In this document: piece by piece, positions 1-6,951 of the stretch
Numbering within the stretch: the stretch's first letter is position 1
Layout of the letters: every line of letters begins with the position of its first letter
Source: Pseudomonadota bacterium
GTDB lineage: Bacteria; Pseudomonadota; Gammaproteobacteria; Burkholderiales; Burkholderiaceae_B
Direction of reading: 5' to 3'
NCBI GenBank assembly: GCA_023388835.1
Contig: JAEWFK010000140.1
Location: 1 to 12,758 of the forward strand
Length of the DNA: 12,758 nt
Translations under genes and position numbers: made by a program
Notes under the pieces: model-generated
The model's database searches: none
The model's input: only the letters and a program-made list of their open reading frames with translations
Told to the model about the DNA's origin: nothing

Positions 1-2
1 CC

Positions 3-38
3 CCTGCCATGGACGGTTATTTCTATCGCATCTGGTAA
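3..38 (+). CDS. Possible C-terminal tail of an upstream gene (partial)
   Basis: The window opens in a reading frame that ends at a TAA at 36-38 and reads PAMDGYFYRIW before the stop. Only twelve codons including the stop are visible, too few to recognise a family or to be sure the frame is coding. It lies 18 nt ahead of the RfaH-like start and in the same frame. If real, it would place the regulator directly behind another gene, perhaps in the same transcript. The alternative is that this is non-coding upstream DNA. Confidence 0.25.
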   Translation, partial: PAMDGYFYRIW

Positions 39-56
39 CCGCTTTGGGGAAATTCG

Positions 57-554
57 ATGCATTGCGAAACAAGGGCAGCCGTCGCATCCACGTGCTGGTA
101 TCTCGCCTATACGGAGCCACGTCGCGAAAGCTTCGCTCGGAGCCACCTGGAGCGCCAAGGCTACGACACCTACCTGCCCCTTTATCGCAGCACTGAAGCC
201 CTGTTCCCGCGCTATCTGTTCTTTCGCCCTTCGCACGCGGCGCAATCCATTGCCCCGGTACGCTCCACCCGCGGTGTACAGGCGGTGGTGCGCTTTGGCA
301 GCGTCTATGCACACGTGCCGCCCGAACTGATCGCGGCCATACGTGACCATGAAGCCTTGCGCCAAAGCGAGCGCGCGGCTGCCGGGCGTCTGCAGCCGGG
401 CCAGCGCGTACGCGTCCAGTGTACCGCGCCCGCGTTGGCCGGGCTGGAGGGACTCGTCCATACCTCGGCGGCGCGGCGCGTGGTGGTCCTGATGGAGATC
501 CTGGGCCGGCAGACGCCGGTCAGCATGCAGGCGGAGAACCTGGAGGTCATTTGA
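57..554 (+). CDS. rfaH: RfaH-type NusG paralogue (transcription antitermination/elongation factor)
   Basis: This 165-residue protein matches the RfaH branch of NusG in length and layout. The NGN domain spans about residues 13-95: WYLAYT at 14-19, HLERQGYDTYLP at 30-41, LFPRYLFF at 49-56 and STRGV...VRFG at 70-81. A KOW domain fills about 110-165 (LQPGQRV, then GLEGLV). RfaH proteins bind RNA polymerase paused at an ops element, suppress pausing and Rho termination, and recruit ribosomes. Aligned from memory with E. coli RfaH, the ops-contact residues His20, Gln24, Thr72 and Arg73 appear kept as His30, Gln34, Thr71 and Arg72. Lys10 and Arg16 are not kept. The loop before LFP is about ten residues shorter. 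ATG 57 is the first start after an in-frame stop and has GGGGA six bases ahead. An ops-like site at 745-756 suggests it acts on the genes that follow. The family is confident; RfaH rather than another NusG paralogue is likely. Confidence 0.9.
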   Translation: MHCETRAAVASTCWYLAYTEPRRESFARSHLERQGYDTYLPLYRSTEALFPRYLFFRPSHAAQSIAPVRSTRGVQAVVRFGSVYAHVPPELIAAIRDHEALRQSERAAAGRLQPGQRVRVQCTAPALAGLEGLVHTSAARRVVVLMEILGRQTPVSMQAENLEVI

Positions 555-719
555 TTGGGCGCTGATGGTCGGCGTGCAGGGCATACGCCTTGGCAGCAAG
601 GTGGGCCAAAGAGTTCTGCGAGGCAGCCGAAAGCGCCTTGCATAGTGGTGGAGACGCCGCCTTGAGCCGTGGGGCCGAGGCGCCCGTGTCCGCTTTCATT
701 CCGGCAGTGCATCTCTTGG

Positions 720-765
720 GTTTGCGTCAGTGGGCGCAGACCCCGGCGGTAGCCTGTCCGCAAAC
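720..765 (+). repeat. 7-bp inverted repeat enclosing the ops-like element
   Basis: GTTTGCG at 720-726 and CGCAAAC at 759-765 are perfect reverse complements separated by 32 nt. In RNA two G-U pairs could extend the stem outward (719 with 766, 718 with 767). The ops-like core and the CAGTG lie in the loop. It could form a leader stem-loop in the transcript or on the non-template strand. A 7-bp repeat at this spacing can also arise by chance in GC-rich DNA. Confidence 0.4.
745..756 (+). promoter_or_regulatory. ops-like element (RfaH recruitment and pause signal)
   Basis: GGCGGTAGCCTG matches the enterobacterial ops consensus GGCGGTAG-Y-N-TG at every defined position and lies on the coding strand 15 nt before the Wza-type gene. 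Known ops elements pause RNA polymerase and present the non-template strand to RfaH as a short hairpin. Here GGC (745-747) and GCC (752-754) can pair around a GGTA loop, one pair more than the GC/GC pairing possible in the E. coli sequence. An RfaH-like gene lies about 190 nt upstream. The function is inferred from this match and context. Confidence 0.65.
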
Positions 766-771
766 TTCTGA

Positions 772-1941
772 ATGGTCATGCAGCCAATGAAAACGCACAG
801 TGAACCCGCACGGCACGCGTGGAGGCCACGATGGAATGCCTCATTGCCGGCCCTCCTTTCCAGCCTTGTTCTTTCCGCCTGCAGCATGTCTCCGGGCGTC
901 TACATGGGGACGCCGGAGGATGTCAGCCGATCCTTGCAGGAAGACGGCGCCCCCTCGGGAGCGCTCAAGCCGATCACGCCCGAACTGGTCCGAAGCTACG
1001 ATCCGGCGGACCCGCAGAAAGTGCGGGGGAAGATCGGGCACTTGTTCGGGAAAGCCGAGCCCTACCGCGTGGGGCCGGGAGATATTCTGAATATCGTTGT
1101 CTGGAATCATCCTGAACTGGCATTGACCCCTGCCGGCTCCGCCACTACGGCGGTTGTCACCGGCGCGAACGAGCTGGGTAACGGCTACAACGTCGGGCCG
1201 GACGGCAGCATACAGTTTCCCTTCAGTGGCTCGGTCCAGGTGGCGGGATTGAACGAGTCCCAGATCCGTGAACGGCTGGCGCAAAGGCTGTCCGGCTACA
1301 TCAACTCGCCGCAGATCACGGTGCGCGTGCAAGCCTACCGGGCGGGCCGCATCTACGTCGACGGCGAAGTGAACAATCCCGGCGTGCTTCCGATCACCGA
1401 CCTCCCCATGACGCTGCCTGAAGCCATCAACCGGGCCGGCGGAATGACGGCTGACGCGGATCGTTCCTCGGTCGTGCTCACACGCGGCGGAGTCTCCACA
1501 CCGATCGACCTGCCCGAACTGACGCGCAGCAACATCAATCCGACGGACATCCTGCTGAAAAACGGCGATCTGCTGCGCATAGTGAGCCGCGAGGATTCCA
1601 AGGTCTACCTGATGGGCGACGTATACGCACCGACCGCACACGTCATGCACGACGGCAGCGTGACGCTGGCCCAAGCGCTAGGCGAAGCGGGAGGCGTCAA
1701 TCCCCAGTCGGGCGATGCACAGCAGGTCTACGTGATCCGCCGCGGCGCAGACGGCGAACCGGAGATCTTCCACCTCGATGCCAGCCGACCTGCCGCGCTT
1801 GTCCTGGCTGCTGATTTCCGGCTGAAGCCTCGCGACATCGTCTATGTCGATCCCGCCCCGGTGGTCCGCTGGAATCGGGTGATCAGCAACATGCTGCCCA
1901 GCTACAACGCTGTGTACACAACCCGGGTCATGACCCGTTAA
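772..1941 (+). CDS. wza: Wza-type outer-membrane polysaccharide export lipoprotein
   Basis: Predicted octameric outer-membrane channel through which the polymer leaves the cell, working with the Wzc-type protein next door. The 389-residue reading has an Arg-containing N-terminus and a hydrophobic stretch ending in the lipobox LSAC (Cys37), so it should be a lipoprotein. The polysaccharide-export domain spans about 97-188 (YRVGPGDILNIVVW at 98-111, VGPDGSIQFP at 141-150). Two SLBB domains follow at about 193-270 (IYVDGEVNNPG) and 277-360 (VYLMGDVYAPT). An aromatic, amphipathic C-terminus from RWNRVISNMLP fits the Wza helix that forms the outer-membrane alpha-barrel. Length and layout are typical. 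In-frame ATGs at 772, 778 and 787 are all possible and none has a clear Shine-Dalgarno; 772 is the longest. From 787 the signal peptide would be 31 residues. It is followed after 11 nt by the Wzc-type gene. Confidence 0.93.
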   Translation: MVMQPMKTHSEPARHAWRPRWNASLPALLSSLVLSACSMSPGVYMGTPEDVSRSLQEDGAPSGALKPITPELVRSYDPADPQKVRGKIGHLFGKAEPYRVGPGDILNIVVWNHPELALTPAGSATTAVVTGANELGNGYNVGPDGSIQFPFSGSVQVAGLNESQIRERLAQRLSGYINSPQITVRVQAYRAGRIYVDGEVNNPGVLPITDLPMTLPEAINRAGGMTADADRSSVVLTRGGVSTPIDLPELTRSNINPTDILLKNGDLLRIVSREDSKVYLMGDVYAPTAHVMHDGSVTLAQALGEAGGVNPQSGDAQQVYVIRRGADGEPEIFHLDASRPAALVLAADFRLKPRDIVYVDPAPVVRWNRVISNMLPSYNAVYTTRVMTR

Positions 1942-1952
1942 GCGGTGCCAAC

Positions 1953-4220
1953 ATGAACAGACCCCATGCACTTGTGCCCTACGAAGCCCTTCCCGTGGGC
2001 GCCCCCCTTCCAGCGCCGGTCGGCGCGGCTTCCTTCCGGGAGAACGATGAAGTCGACCTGCCGGGCTTCCTCGATATCCTGGCGAACTCGCGGCGACTGA
2101 TCTTCACCACGCTGCTGCTGACGATGGCAGCCGGCGCGGGCTATGCCTTCCTGAGCCAGCCGACCTTTCGCGCCGATGCCCTCATACAGGTGGAGCAGCA
2201 GTCTCCGTCAGAGGCTCAGACCCACGTACTGGGCGAACTGGCTTCCGTCTTCAACGGCCCGGGAACCTCGACCGCTGAAATGGAGATCCTGCGCTCCCGC
2301 CTGGTGGTGGGCGAGGCTACCGACAGTCTCCAACTCTATGTGACGGCGAGCCCGAACTACCTGCCGGTCTTCGGCCGTTGGCTTTCGCAGCGCGCGGAGG
2401 GCCTGTCTCCGCCAGTCGTCCCCGGCCTGTTCGGATACGTGTTCGGCACGGAATCCATCAAAGTCGGCCGACTCGATGTCCCGCCCGAACTCGAAAATCA
2501 AGCTCTGACCGTCCTTGCCACGCCGACGGGGTTCGAACTCCGGGACCACAAGAATGTTCCCATTGCGCGGGGTGAGATCGGGACAGCGGTGGAGTTCAAT
2601 TACGGCACGGGCACCGGAACCGTTCTGCTGGATGAGCTTCAAGGCAAGCCCGGCGCCCGATACACCGTTCTGCGGCATTCGCGACTCGCGATCATAGAGA
2701 AGCTGCAGACCGACATGGTCATCGACGAAAGAAACAAGCCGTCAGGCGTGCTTGCACTGTCGCTGGAAGGCGCGGACCCCGTGCTCACGGCTGAGATAGT
2801 CAACGCGATCAGCGGCGCCTACGTCAGACAGAACGTCGAGCGGCGCGCAGCGGAAGCCGACAAGTCGCTGGGTTTCCTCGACCAGTTCCTTCCCCAGCTC
2901 CGCCGGCAGATGGATGAAGCCGACGACCGCTACACGGCCTTTCGGGACCGGCACGGGACCTTTGATCTGGGTACTGAAGGCCGCCTGTCGCTCGAGACTT
3001 CCGTCGGAATGCAGACTCGCCTCTTTGAGCTCCAGCAACGCCGTCGCGAGTTGTCGGCGCAGTTCGGACCGCAACACCCCACGATCAAGGCGCTGGACGG
3101 ACAGATTGCGGCGCTGGACTCCGAGGTTGAACGCCTGGCGGCGCGCATCAAGGAACTTCCGGCGCTCGAGCAGCAGCTGCTCAACTTGGTGCGAGACGTG
3201 AAAGTCAACGGAGAGCTTTACGCCGGTCTGCTCAACAGTGAGCAACAGCTGCGGCTGGTGAAGGAAGGCAAGGTCGGCACGGTGCGCCTGGTTGACCCTG
3301 CCATCGTTCCCGAACAGGCCGTGAAGCCGCAAAAGGCGGTAGCGCTGGCCATTTCCGCCCTGGCCGGCCTGTTGTTGGGCGTCGCCTTGGCTGTTCTGCG
3401 CAACCTGTTTCGCCCGGGACTCAGGACACCGGCCGATGTGGAGTCCCGCTTGGGCCTGGATGTTCTGGCTACTGTGCCCAAGGTACTCCCTGGCTCCATG
3501 CCGCGTCCCCCTGCGGGATACCGCCGCCGCAGCCACGTACTGGCGGACCTCGCGCCGGACGCGCCCGCCATCGAGAGCTTGCGCGGTCTGCGCTCGGTTC
3601 TGAATTTCGGCAGCAAGACAGACGGCGACAACATCGTCATGCTCACCGGGCCTTCCGCCGGTATCGGCAAGACTTTCGCCAGCGTCAATCTCGCGGCCAT
3701 CACCGGCGCCGGCGACAAGCGGGTGCTGCTGGTGGATACCGATTTCCGCAATGGCGGCATCCACCACTATTTCGGCCAGCCACGGGGCAAGGGGTTCAGC
3801 GAACTGATCCGCGGGCACTGTCCCTTCCATGAGGCGGTACGTCGCAATGTCCTTCCCAACGTCGATGTGCTGACCACAGGCACCCTTCCGCGCAATCCGG
3901 TTGAGCTGCTGTTCTCGCCCCGAACGGGACAGCTCTTGCAGGAATGGGCCCAGGACTACGACATGGTGGTGCTCGACACCGCACCGGTACTGACGCTCTC
4001 GGACCCACTGGCTCTGGCGCCTTACGCGGGCACGCTGTTCCTGCTCGCACGAGCCGAGATCACCACACCGGCCGAGCTGGATGAATCGGCCCGGCGCCTG
4101 GCCCGCACCGGCGCACGAATAAGCGGCGTGATCTTCAACGACTTCAACAACGAACACCACCGGTTCAGCGCCCGCTACGGCGCCGGCCGGGCCGCCTACG
4201 GAGGGTATCCCGCAAAATGA
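1953..4220 (+). CDS. wzc: Wzc-type chain-length regulator and bacterial tyrosine kinase
   Basis: Inner-membrane polysaccharide co-polymerase that sets chain length and, through cycles of autophosphorylation, controls assembly with Wza. The 755 residues include a Wzz-type region with a first membrane span at about 49-67, a long periplasmic part with coiled-coil character at about 295-410, and a second span at about 461-482. The cytoplasmic BY-kinase domain has Walker A GPSAGIGKT at 566-574, Walker A' VDTDFRNG at 594-601 (Asp595, Asp597) and Walker B VVLDTAPV at 672-679. The C-terminal tail has only three tyrosines (742, 749, 752), fewer than the dense cluster of E. coli Wzc. ATG 1953 is 11 nt after the upstream stop with only a weak GCGGTG ahead. 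No Wzb-type phosphatase sits between it and the Wza-type gene, unlike E. coli wza-wzb-wzc. The stop overlaps the next start in ATGA, suggesting translational coupling. Confidence 0.95.
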   Translation: MNRPHALVPYEALPVGAPLPAPVGAASFRENDEVDLPGFLDILANSRRLIFTTLLLTMAAGAGYAFLSQPTFRADALIQVEQQSPSEAQTHVLGELASVFNGPGTSTAEMEILRSRLVVGEATDSLQLYVTASPNYLPVFGRWLSQRAEGLSPPVVPGLFGYVFGTESIKVGRLDVPPELENQALTVLATPTGFELRDHKNVPIARGEIGTAVEFNYGTGTGTVLLDELQGKPGARYTVLRHSRLAIIEKLQTDMVIDERNKPSGVLALSLEGADPVLTAEIVNAISGAYVRQNVERRAAEADKSLGFLDQFLPQLRRQMDEADDRYTAFRDRHGTFDLGTEGRLSLETSVGMQTRLFELQQRRRELSAQFGPQHPTIKALDGQIAALDSEVERLAARIKELPALEQQLLNLVRDVKVNGELYAGLLNSEQQLRLVKEGKVGTVRLVDPAIVPEQAVKPQKAVALAISALAGLLLGVALAVLRNLFRPGLRTPADVESRLGLDVLATVPKVLPGSMPRPPAGYRRRSHVLADLAPDAPAIESLRGLRSVLNFGSKTDGDNIVMLTGPSAGIGKTFASVNLAAITGAGDKRVLLVDTDFRNGGIHHYFGQPRGKGFSELIRGHCPFHEAVRRNVLPNVDVLTTGTLPRNPVELLFSPRTGQLLQEWAQDYDMVVLDTAPVLTLSDPLALAPYAGTLFLLARAEITTPAELDESARRLARTGARISGVIFNDFNNEHHRFSARYGAGRAAYGGYPAK

Positions 4221-5221
4221 AGAACTTCGCTTTGATAGGGGCAGCCGGCTACATCGCGCCCCGCCACATGCAGGCCATCAAGGCCACCGGAAACCGGCTG
4301 ACCGCCGCTCTGGACCCGAACGATTCCGTCGGGATTATCGACAGCCATTTTCCCGAAGCCGACTTCTTCACCGAGTTCGAACGCTTCGACCGGCATGTCG
4401 ATAAGCTCCGTCGCGCAAACCACTCGGATAGTATCGACTTCGTATCTATATGCTCACCCAACTACCTGCACGATTCCCACATCCGTTTCGCCCTGCGTTC
4501 GGGCGCGGACACCATCTGCGAAAAGCCGCTGGTCCTGAACCCGTGGAACATCGACGGCCTGCAGGAAATTGAACAGGACACGGGGCGAAACGTCTACACG
4601 ATTCTGCAGCTGCGCGTTCACCCCGCCATTCAGGCCTTGCGGGAGCAGCTGCGCCAGACTCCACAGAACAGCAAGCAGGACATTGACCTGACTTACATCA
4701 CGGCGCGCGGGCAATGGTATTTACGGTCATGGAAGGGCGACGTCAAAAAATCCGGCGGCATTGCCACCAACATCGGCGTGCATTTCTTTGACATGCTGCA
4801 TTACGTGTTTGGTGAACTGCAGGACAACATCGTGCACCTTTCCACCCCGCAAAAGGCGGCGGGCTACCTCGAGTACGAGCACGCACGAGTGCGATGGTTT
4901 CTTTCCGTGGACGTGGAAGATATTCCGGCTTCCATTCGGGCCACCGGACAACGAACCTGGCGCTCGCTCACCATGAACGGTGCAGAGATCGAATTCTCCG
5001 GAGGCTTCACCGATCTGCATCAGAAGAGCTATGAGGAGATCCTGGCGGGCCGGGGCTTTGGCCTGGATGAGAACCGGTGCGCCATCGGGACGGTCGCTGC
5101 GATCCGGCATGCCGCCGTCAATCCCATGCGGGGCGAACGTCATCCCTTTCTTTCGCGCAGCGGCCTGCTGCTAGCGGACACGGCGATTCCGTCATTCCTG
5201 CAGCCGGCATCTGCCCTTTGA
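4217..5221 (+). CDS. wlbA: UDP-GlcNAcA 3-dehydrogenase (WlbA/WbpB type, Gfo/Idh/MocA family)
   Basis: Predicted to oxidise the C3 hydroxyl of UDP-N-acetylglucosaminuronic acid with NAD+, giving the 3-keto sugar that the aminotransferase (5809-6906) uses. The 334-residue protein has an N-terminal Rossmann dinucleotide motif GAAGYIAPRH at 8-17, SICSPNYLHD at 78-87, and the family signature CEKPLV at 101-106 with Lys103. The likely active-site segment is SGGIATNIGVHFFDML at 179-194, with His189 and Asp192. Lys and His at these positions match the catalytic pair described for WlbA enzymes. The start ATG overlaps the upstream stop (ATGA), and GGAGGG at 4200-4205 is a strong ribosome binding site. 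The role is inferred from motifs plus the following wlbB- and wlbC-like genes; other Gfo/Idh/MocA members act on different sugars. Confidence 0.9.
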   Translation: MKNFALIGAAGYIAPRHMQAIKATGNRLTAALDPNDSVGIIDSHFPEADFFTEFERFDRHVDKLRRANHSDSIDFVSICSPNYLHDSHIRFALRSGADTICEKPLVLNPWNIDGLQEIEQDTGRNVYTILQLRVHPAIQALREQLRQTPQNSKQDIDLTYITARGQWYLRSWKGDVKKSGGIATNIGVHFFDMLHYVFGELQDNIVHLSTPQKAAGYLEYEHARVRWFLSVDVEDIPASIRATGQRTWRSLTMNGAEIEFSGGFTDLHQKSYEEILAGRGFGLDENRCAIGTVAAIRHAAVNPMRGERHPFLSRSGLLLADTAIPSFLQPASAL

Positions 5222-5225
5222 TGCC

Positions 5226-5855
5226 ATGAGCGACTCCATTCACCCCACCGCCGTCATCGACGACGGCGCGCTCATCGGTCCAGGCACGCGGGTCTGGCAC
5301 TTTACACACATTTGTGCCGGCGCACGCATCGGCGGCGATGTGTCCATCGGCCAGAACGTCTTCATCGCGGGCCAGGCTGTCATTGGCGAGCGCTGCAAGA
5401 TACAGAACAACGTCTCGGTGTATGACGGCGTGGTGCTGGAAGACGACGTCTTTTGCGGGCCCAGCGTGGTGTTCACCAATGTCTACAACCCCCGGGCGCA
5501 TGTCAATCGCAAACGGGAGTACCGCCCGACCCTGATCAAGCGGGGCGCGACGCTAGGCGCCAACAGCACCGTTGTTTGCGGGGTCACCATCGGCGCCCAC
5601 GCCTTTGTCGGAGCCGGAGCCGTCGTCAACGCAGACGTGCCGGGCCATGCCCTGGTGGTGGGTGTTCCCGCCAGGCAAATCGGCTGGGTGAGCGAGTACG
5701 GCGAACGCCTGCCCCTTCCCTTGACCGGGGTCGCCGAGGCCCGTTGTCCCCATACACAAGCCGTGTATTTCCTCAATGGCAACACGCTCACACGACAGGA
5801 TGCTCTCCATGATGGACTTCATCGATCTGAAGACGCAACAGAAACGAATTCGTGA
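5226..5855 (+). CDS. wlbB: UDP-GlcNAc3NA N-acetyltransferase (WlbB/WbpD type)
   Basis: Predicted to transfer acetyl from acetyl-CoA to the 3-amino group of UDP-2-acetamido-3-amino-2,3-dideoxyglucuronic acid. Residues about 5-150 are a left-handed beta-helix built from hexapeptide repeats (IGPGTRV, IGGDVSIGQNV, VGAGAVV). NNVSVYDGV (61-69) and FTNVYNPR (83-90) fit the active-site region of this family, Asn85 being the probable family-conserved Asn. GVPARQIGWVSEYG (146-159) and EARCPHT (171-177) match the usual C-terminus. At 209 residues it is somewhat longer than the roughly 190 usual, because about 20 extra residues after 188 run into the next gene. ATG 5226 follows the upstream stop by 4 nt and has no strong ribosome binding site, so it is probably coupled. 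The last 47 nt overlap the aminotransferase start. Confidence 0.92.
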   Translation: MSDSIHPTAVIDDGALIGPGTRVWHFTHICAGARIGGDVSIGQNVFIAGQAVIGERCKIQNNVSVYDGVVLEDDVFCGPSVVFTNVYNPRAHVNRKREYRPTLIKRGATLGANSTVVCGVTIGAHAFVGAGAVVNADVPGHALVVGVPARQIGWVSEYGERLPLPLTGVAEARCPHTQAVYFLNGNTLTRQDALHDGLHRSEDATETNS

Positions 5856-6906
5856 GTCGCTCGACGCCCGAATCGCAGCGGTGCTGGCGCATGGCCAGTA
5901 CATCCTCGGACCCGAGGTGGAAGAACTCGAGGCTGCGCTCACGGCCTTTACCGGAGCGCGACATTGCATCAGCTGCGCCAATGGGACGGACGCTCTGCAG
6001 ATTGCGTTGATGGGTCTGGGCATCGGCCCGGGCGACGAGGTCATCACGCCCGGGTTCGCCTATATCGCCACGGCGGAGGCCATTACCTTGACCGGCGCGA
6101 CACCCGTGTACGCCGACATCGATGCGCAGAGCTACACCGTCGACCCGGCCTCGGTCGAATCGCTGGTCACGCCTCGCACGCGGGCCATCATGCCGGTTTC
6201 GCTCTACGGGCAGTGCGCTGACATGGACGCCCTGGAAGCCATTGCTGAGCGCCATGGACTAGCCGTCATTGAAGACGCCGCGCAAAGTTTTGGAGCCACC
6301 TACAAGGGACGGCGCTCTTGCAGGCTGAGTACGGTGGCATGTACCAGCTTTTTTCCGAGCAAACCCCTGGGCTGCTATGGAGACGGCGGCGCCCTGTTCA
6401 CCAGCGACGCCCAGTTGGCGGAACGTCTTCGGCAGATCGCACGCCACGGTCAGGACCGGCGCTATCACCATGCCCGATTGGGCATGAACAGCCGGCTCGA
6501 TACCCTGCAAGCAGCGGTTCTGCTGGCCAAGCTGGAAATCTTCGAGGACGAGATCGTGCAACGGAGGAAAGTGGCGTCCCGGTATGGCGATCTGCTGGAA
6601 CAGGCCGGCATCCGCTCGGCACCCCGGGTCGCCGAGCACAGCACCAGCGTGCACGCGCAGTACACCGTCCGTTCTTCGGAACGGCAGCGCCTGCAGCAGC
6701 GGCTGCATAACGCGGGCATTCCCACCGTCGTTCATTATCCGCTTCCGCTGCATCAACAGCCGGCCGTCGCATGCAGCCGCAGCGTATTGCCGGTCAGCGA
6801 GGCGGCAGCGCGCCAGGTGATCAGCCTGCCCATGCACCCTTACCTGTCCCATCGCCAGCAACAGATCATCGTCGAAGCCATGCAGGATTCGGAAGTCTTT
6901 TGCTGA
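5809..6906 (+). CDS. wlbC: UDP-3-keto-GlcNAcA aminotransferase (WlbC/WbpE type, PLP-dependent)
   Basis: Predicted to aminate C3 of the 3-keto sugar nucleotide made by the WlbA-type enzyme, with glutamate as likely donor. It belongs to the DegT/DnrJ/EryC1 aspartate-aminotransferase-fold sugar aminotransferases. Numbered from ATG 5809 it has 365 residues: GQYILGPEV at 29-37, CANGTDAL at 56-63 (phosphate binding), EDAAQSFGA at 155-163 (Asp156 to the pyridine nitrogen) and SFFPSKPLG at 180-188 with the PLP lysine Lys185. LGMNSRLDTLQAA at 224-236 is also typical. In-frame ATGs exist at 5776, 5800, 5809 and 5812. I chose 5809 because AGGA at 5797-5800 lies eight bases ahead and family members start at the following DFIDLK. 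It overlaps the acetyltransferase by 47 nt in another frame. Confidence 0.93.
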   Translation: MMDFIDLKTQQKRIRESLDARIAAVLAHGQYILGPEVEELEAALTAFTGARHCISCANGTDALQIALMGLGIGPGDEVITPGFAYIATAEAITLTGATPVYADIDAQSYTVDPASVESLVTPRTRAIMPVSLYGQCADMDALEAIAERHGLAVIEDAAQSFGATYKGRRSCRLSTVACTSFFPSKPLGCYGDGGALFTSDAQLAERLRQIARHGQDRRYHHARLGMNSRLDTLQAAVLLAKLEIFEDEIVQRRKVASRYGDLLEQAGIRSAPRVAEHSTSVHAQYTVRSSERQRLQQRLHNAGIPTVVHYPLPLHQQPAVACSRSVLPVSEAAARQVISLPMHPYLSHRQQQIIVEAMQDSEVFC

Positions 6907-6951
6907 TTGCCGTGATGACGGCCCATCCAAAGCAATTCGGGGAGTCACCCT

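Larger units (their letters stand above)
555..771 (+). other. 217-nt leader between the regulator and the export genes
   Basis: This stretch has no convincing gene. It holds the ops-like element (745-756), an enclosing inverted repeat (720-726 with 759-765), and a CAGTG at 728-732 resembling the left edge of enterobacterial JUMPStart. One open frame runs from a TTG at 590 to a TGA at 790, with no clear ribosome binding site. I see no confident sigma-70 promoter pair and no GC stem followed by a T run. Whether transcription starts here or reads in from upstream cannot be told by eye. Confidence 0.6.

Noticed and set aside
2742..4160. 472-codon open frame on the minus strand under the Wzc-type gene
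   Set aside because: It lies wholly opposite a gene with clear family motifs, resembles no known protein, and long antisense frames are common in GC-rich DNA. The same applies to minus-strand frames at 841-1674, 6259-7497 and 10429-11604.
5776..5808. Longer aminotransferase start at ATG 5776 (or 5800)
   Set aside because: AGGA at 5797-5800 and family N-termini both favour 5809/5812; the extra residues have no family counterpart.
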